Source: an uncultured bacterium (GTDB lineage Bacteria > Bacillota > Clostridia > Oscillospirales > Oscillospiraceae). From it: a DNA stretch of 64,000 nucleotides. A program made the position numbers and the translations under genes. How positions within the stretch are numbered: position 1 is the first letter of the stretch; every line of letters begins with the position of its first letter. Positions 23,090 to 32,598 of this stretch are shown here, piece after piece. The notes under the pieces were generated by a model. That model did not search any database and was not told the origin of the DNA. It saw only the letters and a list, made by a program, of their open reading frames with translations. Where the stretch lies: NCBI GenBank assembly GCA_949840775.1, contig CATKXO010000003.1, positions 1 through 64,000 on the forward strand, given 5' to 3'.

Positions 23090-23599
23090 TCAGCAGGCGG
23101 AGACCAGCGGGCGCACCCCAAGGCGCTCCCGCAGGCGGGAAGGCCGGCATACCCGGGACATCTCCAGCCCGGCGCAGACGGTATCCACCAGGTCCACCAT
23201 CCAGGCCTCCAGCGACCGGGGCAGGGCGCCCCCCAGGGGCCACATGTGGGAGAGGATGATGTTCCGCTCCTTGTCTGTCAGCGGGGTAAGGGCGGCGGCG
23301 TTCCGGGCGGCGAACCGGGGGTGGTCAAAGCACTGGTTCCCCGGATGGGCGGACTTGTCCCTGGAGTCGTAGAGGTACAGGTCGTGAAGCAGGGCCCCCC
23401 GGACGGCGGCCTGCACGTCCAGCCGGAGCATCCGGGCCACCCGGTAGGTGGAGAAGGCCACAAAGAGGGAGTGATCCAGGGTGGTCACCGGCCCGTGGTG
23501 TTTCCACCGGCCCATCATCCGCACCTGTTCGGAGTCCAGCAGCTCCCGGGTCAGATCGACAAATTCTCTCTCTCGCAGTTTCCGGCTCAAACGGCCCAT
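23090..23599 (-). CDS. HD-domain phosphohydrolase
   Basis: The protein (169 residues from the chosen start) has a compact HD domain: His in HHGPVTTLDHSLFVA, the HD pair in VRGALLHDLYLYD, and His in ILSHMWPLG. HD proteins are metal-dependent phosphohydrolases acting on nucleotides or phosphoesters; its substrate is unknown. The ATG at 23599 follows AAAGGA; an in-frame ATG at 23620 is an alternative. It is a single gene between its own terminator and proA. Confidence 0.8.
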   Translation of the reverse strand: MGRLSRKLREREFVDLTRELLDSEQVRMMGRWKHHGPVTTLDHSLFVAFSTYRVARMLRLDVQAAVRGALLHDLYLYDSRDKSAHPGNQCFDHPRFAARNAAALTPLTDKERNIILSHMWPLGGALPRSLEAWMVDLVDTVCAGLEMSRVCRPSRLRERLGVRPLVSAC

Positions 23600-23707
23600 T
23601 GGAATCAATCCTTTCTTCATTTTTCCGCCGGGGTGCCCCCGGCGTCTCATTCTGCCCACATCATACACCATCCCCGGCAAAATGTCATCTGAGAAATTTT
23701 GACAATT

Positions 23708-24955
23708 TTACCGGGTTTGTCCCTGGCCCTTTATCACAAATTTGAAGGAACACAGCTCCGCCAGCCCCAAAGGACCCCTTGCGTGCAATTTTTGGGTGGA
23801 GATGCCCATCTCGCAGCCCAGGCCGAACTCCCCCCCGTCGGTAAACCGGGTGGAGGCGTTCCAGTAGACGGCGGCGCTGTCCACCCGGGCCAGGAAGGAC
23901 CGGGCCTCCTCCCCGTCTCCGGTGACAATGGCCTCGGAGTGGCCGGTGGAGTGGGCCCCGATGTGGGCGACGGCCTCCTCCAGGCTGTCCACCACCTTCA
24001 CGGCCATGATGTAGTCCAAAAACTCGGTGTCAAAGTCCCGCTCCCCGGCGGGAGCGCCGTCGATGATCTTCGCCGCCGGCCGGTCTAGCCGCAACTCCAC
24101 CCCATGGCCAAACCGGTTGTGCTCCAGCCGGTCCCGCAGCTTCGGCAGGAACTCCCCGGCGATATCCCGGTGGACCAGGCATACCTCGGCGGCGTTGCAC
24201 ACGCTGGGCCGGGAGCACTTGGCGTTCTCAATGATGTCCAGGGCCATGTCCTGATTGGCCTCCCGGTCCACATAGATGTGGCAGATGCCGGTGCCCGTCT
24301 CCAGAACGGGGACGGCGGCGTTGTCCACACAGGCCCGGATGAGCCCCGCGCCTCCCCGGGGGATGAGCAGGTCCACCAGCCCCCGGGCCGCCATCAGCTC
24401 ATTGGCGGAGGTGCGGGAGGTGTCCTCCACCAGCTGGAGGGCGTCCGAGCTGAGCCCGGCCCCGGCCAGCCCCTCCTTCAGCGCCGCCACAATGGCGGCG
24501 GCGGAGCGGTGGGCCTCCTTGCCGCAGCGCAGCACGCAGGCGGACCCCGCCTTCAAGGCCAGGGCGGCGGCGTCGGAGGTGACGTTGGGCCGGCTCTCGT
24601 AGATGATGGCGATGACGCCCATGGGGACGGCGGTCTTCTCAATCACCAGTCCGTTGGGCCGCTCCACCCGGCTGAGGACGGCCCCCGCCGGGTCGGGCAG
24701 CTCCGCCACCTCCCGGATGCCCTGGGCCATCCCGGCCACCCGGTCGGGGCTGAGGGCCAGCCGGTCCAGCATCACGTCGGAGATGGTCCCTCTGGCCGCC
24801 TCCAGGTCCAGGGCGTTGGCCGCCAGAATGTCCGGACAGCGCTCCTCCAGGGCGTCCGCCATGGCCAGCAGCGCCCTGTTTTTGGTATCGGTATCCGCCA
24901 GGGCCATGGCCCCCTTGGCTCCTTTGGCCTTTTGCAGCAGCTCCTGTGTTGTCAT
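23708..24955 (-). CDS. proA: Glutamate-5-semialdehyde dehydrogenase
   Basis: The 415-residue protein matches ProA throughout: [33 protein letters not shown], the catalytic Cys in [15 protein letters not shown], and [20 protein letters not shown]. It reduces glutamyl-5-phosphate to the semialdehyde in proline synthesis. The ATG at 24955 is preferred over an in-frame GTG three codons earlier because GAGG ends eight bases before it. It ends a leftward operon proC, proB, PARG-like gene, proA. Confidence 0.95.
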   Translation of the reverse strand: MTTQELLQKAKGAKGAMALADTDTKNRALLAMADALEERCPDILAANALDLEAARGTISDVMLDRLALSPDRVAGMAQGIREVAELPDPAGAVLSRVERPNGLVIEKTAVPMGVIAIIYESRPNVTSDAAALALKAGSACVLRCGKEAHRSAAAIVAALKEGLAGAGLSSDALQLVEDTSRTSANELMAARGLVDLLIPRGGAGLIRACVDNAAVPVLETGTGICHIYVDREANQDMALDIIENAKCSRPSVCNAAEVCLVHRDIAGEFLPKLRDRLEHNRFGHGVELRLDRPAAKIIDGAPAGERDFDTEFLDYIMAVKVVDSLEEAVAHIGAHSTGHSEAIVTGDGEEARSFLARVDSAAVYWNASTRFTDGGEFGLGCEMGISTQKLHARGPLGLAELCSFKFVIKGQGQTR

Positions 24956-24980
24956 ATTTGTCACCTCGTCGATTAAAGTA

Positions 24981-25802
24981 TCACCCGAACCGGCGGCGGA
25001 AGGGGGCGATATTCCCGTCCCTTCCGGGCCGCTCCAGGATGGAGAAGGTCACCGACTCAAACAGCCGGCCCCAGCCCTTCTCCAGCAGCTCCTGCCAGAA
25101 GCGGGCCACGTCCTCCGGGTCGTTCCGGAACACCCCGCAGCCGTAGGCCCCCAGCACCAGCCGGGTGCAGCCCCACTTGGCGAACAGGGCCAGCACCTTC
25201 TCCATCCGTCCCCTCATGATCTCCTTGGCCCGGTCCGCGCTGTCCCCGTTCCGCAGGACGATCCCCATATTGACGGCGGGGGCGGTGATCACCGGGCAGG
25301 TGACGGGGCGGTCCGTCAGGGCGAAGCCGCCGGTGCGGAAGAAGGTCACGTCCCCCACGAGCATGGTGTCGGTATACACCGGGTCCCGGTTGGCCCGGTT
25401 GATCTCGTAGTACCTGGGGCCCTCTCCGGTGGTCTGGGTGTGGTACAGATCGGAGCAGAAGGCCAGGCACTCCTCCTGGGCCACCGAGCCGTTGAGAAAA
25501 CCGCCGCCGGGGTTCTTGGCAGAAGCAAAGTTGAGCACCCCCAGCTGGGGGCATAGGGCCTTCCCGCCGGACAGGCGGAACACGGCGTCCACCGTCCCCT
25601 CCCCCCGGACCTCCAGGGCGGCGGAGGGGCCGTCCTGGGGCAGCCCGGTCTCCCGGACCAGCCGGTCCAAATCGGCGGCGGTCCACAGCTGGGTAGGCCG
25701 GGCGCCGCCGAAGGAAATCACCCGGTTTCCCAGGGTATAGCGCCCCGCCTGGCTGATCTCCACCGTCTCCTGGGCCAGGGCCCGCAGCTGTTCCCGGTTC
25801 AC
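24981..25802 (-). CDS. Microbial PARG-like (TIGR02452) ADP-ribose glycohydrolase
   Basis: The 273-residue protein carries the bacterial poly(ADP-ribose) glycohydrolase signature: [20 protein letters not shown] with GGG at 99-101 and the catalytic QEE at 109-111, then [17 protein letters not shown] and [19 protein letters not shown]. Such macrodomain-type enzymes cleave ribose-ribose bonds of ADP-ribose chains, and some act on terminal ADP-ribose. Its GTG start overlaps the proB stop (GTGA), so it is translationally coupled inside the proline operon. The reason for this placement is unknown. Confidence 0.88.
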   Translation of the reverse strand: MNREQLRALAQETVEISQAGRYTLGNRVISFGGARPTQLWTAADLDRLVRETGLPQDGPSAALEVRGEGTVDAVFRLSGGKALCPQLGVLNFASAKNPGGGFLNGSVAQEECLAFCSDLYHTQTTGEGPRYYEINRANRDPVYTDTMLVGDVTFFRTGGFALTDRPVTCPVITAPAVNMGIVLRNGDSADRAKEIMRGRMEKVLALFAKWGCTRLVLGAYGCGVFRNDPEDVARFWQELLEKGWGRLFESVTFSILERPGRDGNIAPFRRRFG

Positions 25803-26581
25803 GGCCGCACCCCCAGGAAGCGGGTGCCCACGGCCTTGCCCTCCACGATATCATACAGCCGCTCCGGGTGCTCCCCGTTGGTGATCACCATGTCGCAGCC
25901 CTTGGCGGCCACCAGCTTGGCGGCTTTCAGCTTGGTGGCCATGCCGCCGGTGCCCAGGCCGGAGCCCGCGCCCCCGGCCAGGGCCTCGATCTCCGGGGTG
26001 ACCGCCTCCACTGTGGGGATAAGCCGGGCAGCGGGGTCCTTCCGGGGGTCGGCGGTGTACAGCCCCTCGATGTCGCTGAGCAGCACCAGCAGGTCGGCCT
26101 CCACCAGCTGGGCCACGATGGCGGACAGGGTGTCGTTCTCCCCGATGGTGGACACCACGCCGATCTCGTCGGTGGAGACTGCGTCGTTCTCGTTGATGAT
26201 GGGCAGGGCCCCCAGCTCCAGCAGCCGGGTCAGGGTGTTCTGCACGTTGGTCCGCCGGTGGGGGTCGCTCACGTCTCCCCCCGCCAGCAGAATCTGGGCC
26301 ACCGTGTGGTTGTACTGGGAAAACAGCTTGTCGTAGGTGTACATCAGCTCGCACTGGCCCACGGCGGCGGCGGCCTGCTTGGTGGGCATGTCGGCGGGCC
26401 GGCCGGGCAGGTTCAGCTTGCCCACCCCCATGCCGATGGCCCCGGAGGACACCAAAATCATCTCGTGCCCGGCGTTTTTCAGGTCGGACAGCACCTTCAC
26501 CAGCTCCTCCACGTGGCGGATGTTCAGCCGCCCGGTGGCGTGGGCCAGGGTGGAGGTGCCCACTTTTACTACAATACGCAT
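25799..26581 (-). CDS. proB: Glutamate 5-kinase (no PUA domain)
   Basis: The 260-residue protein has the amino-acid kinase domain of ProB: VVKVGTSTLAH at the N-terminus, LVSSGAIGMGVGKL, PIINENDAV, GENDTLSAIVAQLVEADLLVLLSDIEGLYTADP and GTGGMATKLKAAKL. It phosphorylates glutamate in the first step of proline synthesis and is normally feedback-inhibited by proline. It lacks the C-terminal PUA domain (typical long ProB about 370 residues), as in several Firmicutes. Confidence 0.95.
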   Translation of the reverse strand: MRIVVKVGTSTLAHATGRLNIRHVEELVKVLSDLKNAGHEMILVSSGAIGMGVGKLNLPGRPADMPTKQAAAAVGQCELMYTYDKLFSQYNHTVAQILLAGGDVSDPHRRTNVQNTLTRLLELGALPIINENDAVSTDEIGVVSTIGENDTLSAIVAQLVEADLLVLLSDIEGLYTADPRKDPAARLIPTVEAVTPEIEALAGGAGSGLGTGGMATKLKAAKLVAAKGCDMVITNGEHPERLYDIVEGKAVGTRFLGVRP

Positions 26582-26620
26582 AATTTTCGCTCCTTATTGC
26601 GATTTGTATTTTGAATCTCT

Positions 26621-26701
26621 GTGGGACCCGCCCCCCTGGGCGGGTCACTCTTAATTGGGATAATATCTTGCCGTTGGCCCGCCCAAGGGGGCGGGCCCCA
26701 C
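26621..26701. repeat. Modular palindromic repeat (GTGGGACCC type)
   Basis: GTGGGACCCGCCCCCCTGGG / CGGGTCA, a spacer of about 30 bases, then GGCCCGCCCAAGGGGGCGGGCCCCAC. The left module is identical to those at 6574 and 11504. It separates proC from proB. Confidence 0.82.
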
Positions 26702-26703
26702 GG

Positions 26704-27516
26704 TCATTTTTTCGCCAGCTTCACCGTCTTCTCATAGGCGGCAATGACCGCATCCATGGCCGCTGCCCGAAAGCCCCGCTCCTCCAGAACCCGGACCCCC
26801 TGGATGGTGGTGCCGCCGGGGGAGCAGACGGCGTCCTTCAGCGCACCGGGGTGTCTGCCGCTCTCCAGCACCATCCGGGCGGAGCCGGCCAGCATCTGGG
26901 CGGCGTAGGAGAGCGCCTTGTCCCTGGGCAGCCCGCAGGCCACTCCGCCGTCGGCCAGGGCCTCCACAAACAGGTAGGCGAAGGCGGGCCCGCAGCCGGA
27001 CACGGCGCTGGCCGCGTCGATAAGCCCCTCGGGCACCGGGTCCACCAGACCGGCGGGGGCGATGAGGGCGGCAAAGCTGTCCAGCTCGTCCATGGTCACC
27101 TCCTGGCCACAGTACTGCACCACCCCGGCCCCGATGGCGGCGGGGGTGTTGGGCATCATCCGGATGACGGGGCAGTCCAGGTCCAGCATATCCTGGATGC
27201 GGTCGCAGGTCAGGCCGGCGGCCATAGTCACCAGGATAAAGCGGTCCTCCCGCTTGCGCAGGATTCGCTCCAGGGGGTCCAGCACCAGCTGCATCATCTG
27301 GGGCTTCACCCCCAGAAAGATGAGCTGGGCGGTGCGGGCAATCTCCTCGTTGGTGGACAGAACCGCCCCCGGCAGCTCCGCCGCCAGAGCCTCCGCCTTG
27401 GCCGGGGTGCGGTTGGACAGCAGAATGGTCTCCGCCAGGCCGCTTTTGGCCGCCGCCCTGGCCACGGCGGACCCCATATTGCCGGTGCCGATAAAACCGA
27501 TGGTCTGATACATCAT
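26704..27516 (-). CDS. proC: Pyrroline-5-carboxylate reductase
   Basis: A protein of 270 residues with the Rossmann start TIGFIGTGNMGSAVARAA, SNRTPAKAEAL, LGVKPQMM, VTMAAGLTCDRI, RMMPNTPAAIGAG and the C-terminal GGTTIQGVRVLEE. It completes proline synthesis with NAD(P)H. The ATG at 27516 is five bases after GAGGAGG. It is the first gene of the leftward proline group; the repeat at 26621 lies between it and proB. Confidence 0.95.
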   Translation of the reverse strand: MMYQTIGFIGTGNMGSAVARAAAKSGLAETILLSNRTPAKAEALAAELPGAVLSTNEEIARTAQLIFLGVKPQMMQLVLDPLERILRKREDRFILVTMAAGLTCDRIQDMLDLDCPVIRMMPNTPAAIGAGVVQYCGQEVTMDELDSFAALIAPAGLVDPVPEGLIDAASAVSGCGPAFAYLFVEALADGGVACGLPRDKALSYAAQMLAGSARMVLESGRHPGALKDAVCSPGGTTIQGVRVLEERGFRAAAMDAVIAAYEKTVKLAKK

Positions 27517-27577
27517 ATGTTCCTCCTCATTTGGGGATTTTTATTTTATTATAGCATGCCCGTCAAGGGGGGCATGT

Positions 27578-27640
27578 GTGGGGCCCGCCGCCCTCGGCGG
27601 GCCATCTCCAAAATGACCCGGCCAAGGGGCCGGGTCCCAC
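27578..27640. repeat. Modular palindromic repeat
   Basis: GTGGGGCCCGCCGCCCTCGG / CGGGCC is followed by ATGACCCGGCCAAGGGGCCGGGTCCCAC. A separate CATGCCCGTCAAGGGGGGCATG hairpin (27556-27575) precedes it. It lies in the 240-base divergent gap between proC and the GntR operon. Confidence 0.78.
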
Positions 27641-27681
27641 AGAGGCGTTTTCAGCTTCCAAAAATCTTAATCAATTCTTAA

Positions 27682-27710
27682 TTGTATTTTTCCCTCCTCT
27701 GTTATATACT
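27682..27710 (+). promoter_or_regulatory. Promoter of the GntR/ABC operon
   Basis: TTGTAT (27682-27687), 17-base spacer and TATACT (27705-27710), about 50 bases before the regulator start. Confidence 0.65.
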
Positions 27711-27718
27711 GACCGTAC

Positions 27719-27736
27719 TAATACAGTTAATACAGT
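27719..27736 (+). promoter_or_regulatory. Candidate operator: tandem TAATACAGT
   Basis: TAATACAGT is repeated twice in a row just downstream of the promoter, and the wider segment TACTAATACAG...ATACAGTA is partly palindromic. Position suggests the GntR protein binds here to repress its own operon. Confidence 0.5.
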
Positions 27737-27757
27737 ATCCGGAAAGGAGGAGCTGTG

Positions 27758-28132
27758 ATGTTGAATTTAGACTACCGGGACGCCCGCCCCATCTACGAGC
27801 AGGTGAAGGACGGCCTGCGCCGGCTGATGGTGACGGGGGTGATCCAGGAGGGGGAGAAGCTGCCCTCTGTCCGCACCATGGCGGGCACGCTGGCCATCAA
27901 CCCCAACACCATCCAGCGGGCCTACGAGGCCCTGGAGGCGGAGGGCTACGTCTACTCGGTGCCCGGCAAGGGCTCCTTCGCCGCCCCCAACACGGGGGTG
28001 GACGAGGGGCGGAAGCAGGAGCTGCTGCACACCTTCGACCAGACGGCGGGGGAGCTGCTGTTCCTTGGCGTCAGCGGCCAGGAGCTCTGGGCCCGGATTC
28101 GGGCCCTGGAAGGGGGAGAGACAAATGATTAA
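27758..28132 (+). CDS. GntR-family regulator, YtrA subfamily
   Basis: A protein of 124 residues: a winged-helix domain (PIYEQVKDGLRRLMVTGVIQ, LPSVRTMAGTLAINPNTIQR, YEALEAEGYVYSVPGKGSF) and a short helical tail of about 45 residues, the size of YtrA-type repressors that control adjacent ABC exporters. The ATG follows AAAGGAGG by seven bases. It overlaps the ABC ATPase gene by eight bases. The inducer is probably a cell-envelope antibiotic or stress, by analogy only. Confidence 0.9.
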   Translation: MLNLDYRDARPIYEQVKDGLRRLMVTGVIQEGEKLPSVRTMAGTLAINPNTIQRAYEALEAEGYVYSVPGKGSFAAPNTGVDEGRKQELLHTFDQTAGELLFLGVSGQELWARIRALEGGETND

Positions 28133-29027
28133 GGTAATCAATGTGGTAAAGACCTTCGACGGGTTTAAAGCCCTGGACGGCCTGACCATGACGGCGGAGA
28201 AGGGCTCCATCTACGGGCTCGTCGGCCCCAACGGGGCGGGCAAGTCCACCATCCTGCGGCACATCATGGGCATCTACCGCCCGGACTCCGGTTCTGTGCT
28301 GGTGGACGGCGACCAGGTCTACGAAAACCCGGCGGTGAAGGCCAAAATCGCCGCCATTCCCGATGAGCTGTACTACTTCAACTCCGCCTCCACCCGGGAC
28401 ATGATGCGCTTCTACCGGGGGATGTACCCCAATTTCGACGTGAAGCGGTACGAGGCTTTGAAGGAGGCTTTCCCCGAGGTGGACGAACGCCTGCCCATCC
28501 GCCGCCTGTCCAAGGGGATGCAGAAGCAGTCCGCCTTCCGGCTGGCCCTGTGCTGCAACCCGGAGGTGCTGGTGCTGGACGAGCCGGTGGACGGCCTGGA
28601 CCCGGTGATGCGCCGGCAGGTGTGGACCCTGCTCATGGGGGACGTGGCCCAGCGGGGGACCACGGTGCTGGTCTCCTCCCACAACCTGCGGGAGCTGGAG
28701 GACGTGTGCGACCACGTGGGCATCCTCAGCCACGGCAGGGTGCTGCTGGAGCGCTCCCTCACCGACTTGCAGGACAACGTGGTCAAGCTCCAGATCGCCT
28801 TTGCCGACGGGAACCTGCCCGAGCTGCCAAAAGACCTGAACGTGCTCCACACCTCCCAAATCGGGCGTGTGTTCACCCTCATCGTCCGGGGCAGCCCGGC
28901 GGACATCAAAACCCGTATGGCGGGCTTTGCCCCCATCCTCATGGAGGCCCTGCCCCTGACTTTGGAGGAAATCTTTATCTATGAACTGGGAGGTGAGGAC
29001 TATGCGGTCCGCGACATCGTACTTTAA
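28125..29027 (+). CDS. ABC transporter ATP-binding protein, YtrB-like
   Basis: A 300-residue ATPase with Walker A GPNGAGKST, signature LSKGMQKQ, Walker B VLVLDEPVDGLDP and the switch His in VSSHNLRELEDV. The C-terminal about 80 residues extend past the nucleotide-binding fold as in the CcmA/YtrB-type exporters. It lies between the GntR repressor and a permease with overlapping ends, so the three genes form one regulated exporter unit. Confidence 0.93.
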   Translation: MIKVINVVKTFDGFKALDGLTMTAEKGSIYGLVGPNGAGKSTILRHIMGIYRPDSGSVLVDGDQVYENPAVKAKIAAIPDELYYFNSASTRDMMRFYRGMYPNFDVKRYEALKEAFPEVDERLPIRRLSKGMQKQSAFRLALCCNPEVLVLDEPVDGLDPVMRRQVWTLLMGDVAQRGTTVLVSSHNLRELEDVCDHVGILSHGRVLLERSLTDLQDNVVKLQIAFADGNLPELPKDLNVLHTSQIGRVFTLIVRGSPADIKTRMAGFAPILMEALPLTLEEIFIYELGGEDYAVRDIVL

Positions 29028-30963
29028 CGGCCCCCTCTACCGCAAGACCATGGCCCGCTTCTGGCCCCTGTGGGCGGGCTACGGGGTGATCTGGCTGTTT
29101 TTTATCCCGCTGAATATGCTCAACACCTACTTTAACCGCTATATGTCCTCCGCACCCGTCACCCGTCTGTTTCGCCAGGCGGTCAACCTGCCCGAATATG
29201 TGACGCCGGGGCTGTACTTCGCCGCTTTCTTCGCGATTTTCTGCGCCATGGCGGTGTTCGGCTACCTGTATAACAGCCGCTCCTCCTGCTGGTTCCACGC
29301 TCTGCCCACCCGGCGGGAGGCCCTGTTCACCACCCAGTACCTGGCCGGGCTGTCCTTCCTGCTGCTGCCACAGGCGGCGGTGGCGGTGCTGACGGCCATG
29401 GTGGAGCTGGCCTTCCTGCCCATGAGCCAGTGGGGCGCAGCCCTGTCCGGCCTGGTGACGTGGCTGCTGGCCCAGAGCGGGATATGCCTGTTCTTCTTCT
29501 CCTTCGCCGCCTTCTGCGCCATGTTCACCGGCCACATCCTGGCCCTGCCCGTCTTCTACTGCATCCTCAATGTGCTGGCCGATGTGATCTACACCCTGCT
29601 GGACGGCCTGTTCCACGAGTTCTTCTACGGCTATGCCGGGTCCGCCGGGGCCGGCCGGATTGTGGAGTACCTCACCCCCGCCTACGCCCTGAAAGACGCG
29701 GTGGTGCTGTTTGGCAGCGGCGAGAAGGGGTATCACTTCCGCTCACCGGGCATCGTGGCCGCCTACGCCCTTGTGGGGGTGGTTTTGGCGGCGTTCTCCC
29801 TGTACGTCTACCGCCGCCGCCACGCGGAGACCGCCGGCGACGTGGTGGCCGTCCCCCTGGTGCGCCCCCTGTTCAAATACGGGGTGTCCTTCTGCTCCGG
29901 GCTGTGCCTGGGCATGTTCACCGCCCTGTTTTTCGGCTGGACGGAGGGCATGGCCGTCCTCGTCGCCAGTATCCTGGTCTGGACCGTCATCGGCTGCTTT
30001 GCCGCCGAGATGCTGCTGAAAAAATCCTTCCGGGTTTTTAAAGCCTGGAAGGGGGCGGCGGCTATGGCCGCCGTCATGCTCCTGCTGTGCCTGGCCTGTA
30101 CCATGGACCTGTTCGGGGTGGAGGGCCGGGTGCCCCAGGCGGACCGGGTGGAGAGCCTGGAGGTCACCCTGAATTTGGGCTACCCCGTCGATAGCGGTGG
30201 TCACTATTCCGCCGTCCTCACCGACCCGGAGAACATCCAGCGGTTCATCGACCTCCACCGGGCCATTATCAGCGAGCGGGACCGGGTCAGCGACGGAGTC
30301 TTGCAGCATTACAAAGAAAATGACGACGGCACATGGTACTTCCAGGACTACACCTACCTGCACCTGAATTACACCCTGAAGGGTGGTTCCTCCCTCACAC
30401 GCCGCTACGACAGCTTCCCCATCTATCAGGATGAGGCGGACCTGGAGGGCAGCGTCACCAATCTGGTGAAGGGTCTCTACAACGACCGGGAACTGGTGTC
30501 TGACGCCTATGGCTTTGAGGACTTTTTGAAAAAGGGCCGCCTCACCGGGGCCTGGCTGGACCGGGTCAACAACGCCGAGGGCGAGATAGAGTACAACGTC
30601 TATTTGGACGACTACGCCCAGGAGCTGTGGGACGCGGTCCAGGCCGACTTCGCCGAGGGGACCATCGGCGTGCGCTACCTCTTCGACCAGGGCAACGACC
30701 GCCTGAAAAACACCTGCCGCACCGACCTGAGTTTCAGCCTTACCGCCTACCAGCACCCCGATTCCGGCCAGGAGGGTTACTCCGTCCAGGTCAGCCCCGG
30801 CGGTTTCGATATTGACGAGACCCTTACCGTCACCCTCACCCCCAACGCCAAACACACCCTGGCCGCGCTGGAGGAGACCGGCATCTGGGAGGAGGGGTAC
30901 TCCCTGGCAGGGTATGAGGTCAGAGACAGCACCGGCCCGTATCCCGCTACTGAGAGCCGGTAA
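29002..30963 (+). CDS. ABC transporter permease with large extracytoplasmic domain
   Basis: A protein of 653 residues with an N-terminal membrane part of about eight to nine segments up to residue 370 (for example YVTPGLYFAAFFAIFCAMAV, FYCILNVLADVIYTLLDGLF) and a soluble C-terminal part of about 280 residues outside the membrane. The ATG at 29002 follows GGGAGGTGAGG; the frame overlaps the ATPase by 26 bases. It partners the ATPase; the substrate is unknown. DUF6449-like soluble domains occur in such permeases, but I cannot confirm that here. Confidence 0.82.
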   Translation: MRSATSYFNGPLYRKTMARFWPLWAGYGVIWLFFIPLNMLNTYFNRYMSSAPVTRLFRQAVNLPEYVTPGLYFAAFFAIFCAMAVFGYLYNSRSSCWFHALPTRREALFTTQYLAGLSFLLLPQAAVAVLTAMVELAFLPMSQWGAALSGLVTWLLAQSGICLFFFSFAAFCAMFTGHILALPVFYCILNVLADVIYTLLDGLFHEFFYGYAGSAGAGRIVEYLTPAYALKDAVVLFGSGEKGYHFRSPGIVAAYALVGVVLAAFSLYVYRRRHAETAGDVVAVPLVRPLFKYGVSFCSGLCLGMFTALFFGWTEGMAVLVASILVWTVIGCFAAEMLLKKSFRVFKAWKGAAAMAAVMLLLCLACTMDLFGVEGRVPQADRVESLEVTLNLGYPVDSGGHYSAVLTDPENIQRFIDLHRAIISERDRVSDGVLQHYKENDDGTWYFQDYTYLHLNYTLKGGSSLTRRYDSFPIYQDEADLEGSVTNLVKGLYNDRELVSDAYGFEDFLKKGRLTGAWLDRVNNAEGEIEYNVYLDDYAQELWDAVQADFAEGTIGVRYLFDQGNDRLKNTCRTDLSFSLTAYQHPDSGQEGYSVQVSPGGFDIDETLTVTLTPNAKHTLAALEETGIWEEGYSLAGYEVRDSTGPYPATESR

Positions 30964-30970
30964 GATGCCT

Positions 30971-31147
30971 GTGGGGGCCGCCGCCCTCGGCGGCCCGCTC
31001 TATCTCTCCCGCCCCCGGCGGGCCAATCTAAAGATGACCCGGCCAGGGGGCCGGGTCCCACATTCCACTTTGTAGGGGCCGCCGCCCTCGGCGGCCCGCT
31101 TCAAACTCCCCTGTCCTCGACGGGCCGCCCAGGGGGGCGGCCCCTAC
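30971..31147. repeat. Two adjacent modular palindromic repeats
   Basis: The first (30971-31061) starts GTGGGGGCCGCCGCCCTCGG and ends GGCCGGGTCCCAC, joining modules of the two repeat types. The second (31071-31147) starts TGTAGGGGCCGCCGCCCTCG and ends GGGCGGCCCCTAC. They fill the gap between the permease and the thiolase promoter. Confidence 0.82.
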
Positions 31148-31168
31148 TTTTTCTCCTGAAAAATCTTA

Positions 31169-31197
31169 TTGCTTTTTAGACAGCTCTCCGGTATAAT
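31169..31197 (+). promoter_or_regulatory. Thiolase promoter
   Basis: TTGCTT (31169-31174), 17-base spacer, TATAAT (31192-31197), followed by a leader of about 65 bases and the ribosome site AGGAGG. Confidence 0.8.
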
Positions 31198-31267
31198 GAA
31201 GGACAAGAGCGGTCATCCCGGGCGATTTGACTGTCGCCCCATTAAAAATCAGGAGGTAACACACATC

Positions 31268-32524
31268 ATGAGAGAAGTTTATGTCGTCAACTGCTGCCGC
31301 ACCGCCATCGGCTCCTTCGGGGGCTCCCTGAAGGACACCCCCGCCGCCGACCTGGGCGCCGCCGTCATCAAGGAGGCCCTGAATCGCGCCAATGTCAAGC
31401 CCGAGCAGGTGGACGAGGTCATGTTCGGCTGCATCCTCACCGCCGGCCTGGGCCAGAACCCCGCCCGTCAGGCCAGCCTGAAGGCCGGCATCCCCACCTC
31501 CGTCCCCGCCTACACCGTGGGCATGGTGTGCGGCTCCGGTATGAAGTCCGTCATTGAGGCCGGCCGCACCATCGGCTGCGGCGACGCTGAGATTATCGTC
31601 GCCGGCGGCATGGAAAACATGTCCGCCGCCCCCTTCGCCATCCCCGCCGCCCGCTGGGGCGCCCGCATGGGCGACTCCAAGATGAAGGACACCATGATCT
31701 CCGACGGCCTGTGGGACGTGTATAACAACTACCACATGGGCACCACCGCCGAGAACATCTGCGACGTTTGGGGCATCACCCGGGAAGAGCTGGACGAGTT
31801 CGGCTATAACTCCCAGAAGAAGACCGCCGACGCCCAGGCCGCCGGCAAGTTCGACGACGAGATCGTCCCCGTGATGATCAAGGTCAAGAAGGAAATGGTG
31901 GAGTTCAAAAAGGACGAGTTCCCCCGCCTGTCCCCCCTGGACAAGCTGGCTAAGCTCCGCGGCGCCTTCCCCTGCGGCCCCGAGGGCGTAGAGGACGAGA
32001 TCGTCCACACCTTTGAGCCCACCCAGATTCACGAGGCCGACGCGAAGAAGCACGTCCAGCGTGTCACCGCCGGCCAGGCCTCCGGTATCAACGACGGCGC
32101 CGCCGCCATCGTGCTGGCCTCCAAGGAGGCCGTTGAGAAGTACGGCCTGAAGCCCATGGCCAAGCTGGTCAGCTGGGGCCAGGGCGGCGTGGACCCCAAG
32201 ATCATGGGCGTGGGCCCTGTGCCCGCCTCCCGTCAGGCCATGGCCAAGGCCGGCCTGAAGATCGAGGACATGGACCTGATCGAGGCCAATGAGGCCTTTG
32301 CCGCCCAGTCCATCGCCGTGGCCCGTGAGCTGGGCTTTGACATGAGCAAGGTCAACGTCAACGGCGGCGCCATCGCCCTGGGCCACCCCGTGGGCGCTTC
32401 CGGCGCGCGGATTATCGTCACCCTGCTCCACGAGATGCTCAAGCGGGACGAGGCCAAGAAGGGCCTGGCCACCCTGTGCATCGGCGGCGGCATGGGCGTT
32501 GCCACCATCTTCGAGAAGTGCTGA
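31268..32524 (+). CDS. thlA: Acetyl-CoA C-acetyltransferase (thiolase)
   Basis: A 418-residue thiolase with the catalytic Cys 88 ([10 protein letters not shown]), NEAFAAQ (341-347), His 373 in [15 protein letters not shown] and Cys 404 in [10 protein letters not shown]. It condenses two acetyl-CoA to acetoacetyl-CoA, the entry to butyrate formation. It is about 26 residues longer than the usual 392: an insert at about 236-265 ([20 protein letters not shown] and on) sits before the conserved [13 protein letters not shown]. Codon use is highly biased (GCC, AAG, GGC), which suggests strong expression, as does the consensus-like promoter. Confidence 0.93.
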   Translation: MREVYVVNCCRTAIGSFGGSLKDTPAADLGAAVIKEALNRANVKPEQVDEVMFGCILTAGLGQNPARQASLKAGIPTSVPAYTVGMVCGSGMKSVIEAGRTIGCGDAEIIVAGGMENMSAAPFAIPAARWGARMGDSKMKDTMISDGLWDVYNNYHMGTTAENICDVWGITREELDEFGYNSQKKTADAQAAGKFDDEIVPVMIKVKKEMVEFKKDEFPRLSPLDKLAKLRGAFPCGPEGVEDEIVHTFEPTQIHEADAKKHVQRVTAGQASGINDGAAAIVLASKEAVEKYGLKPMAKLVSWGQGGVDPKIMGVGPVPASRQAMAKAGLKIEDMDLIEANEAFAAQSIAVARELGFDMSKVNVNGGAIALGHPVGASGARIIVTLLHEMLKRDEAKKGLATLCIGGGMGVATIFEKC

Positions 32525-32538
32525 GTTATTAACGCGCC

Positions 32539-32571
32539 AACCGGCTCGGGAAAATCCCGGGCCGGTTTTTT
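32539..32571 (+). terminator. Thiolase terminator
   Basis: AACCGGCTCGGG, loop AAAA, TCCCGGGCCGG then TTTTTT. Confidence 0.92.
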
Positions 32572-32598
32572 GTCTCTCCCGTCCCGCCCGCAGGCGAT

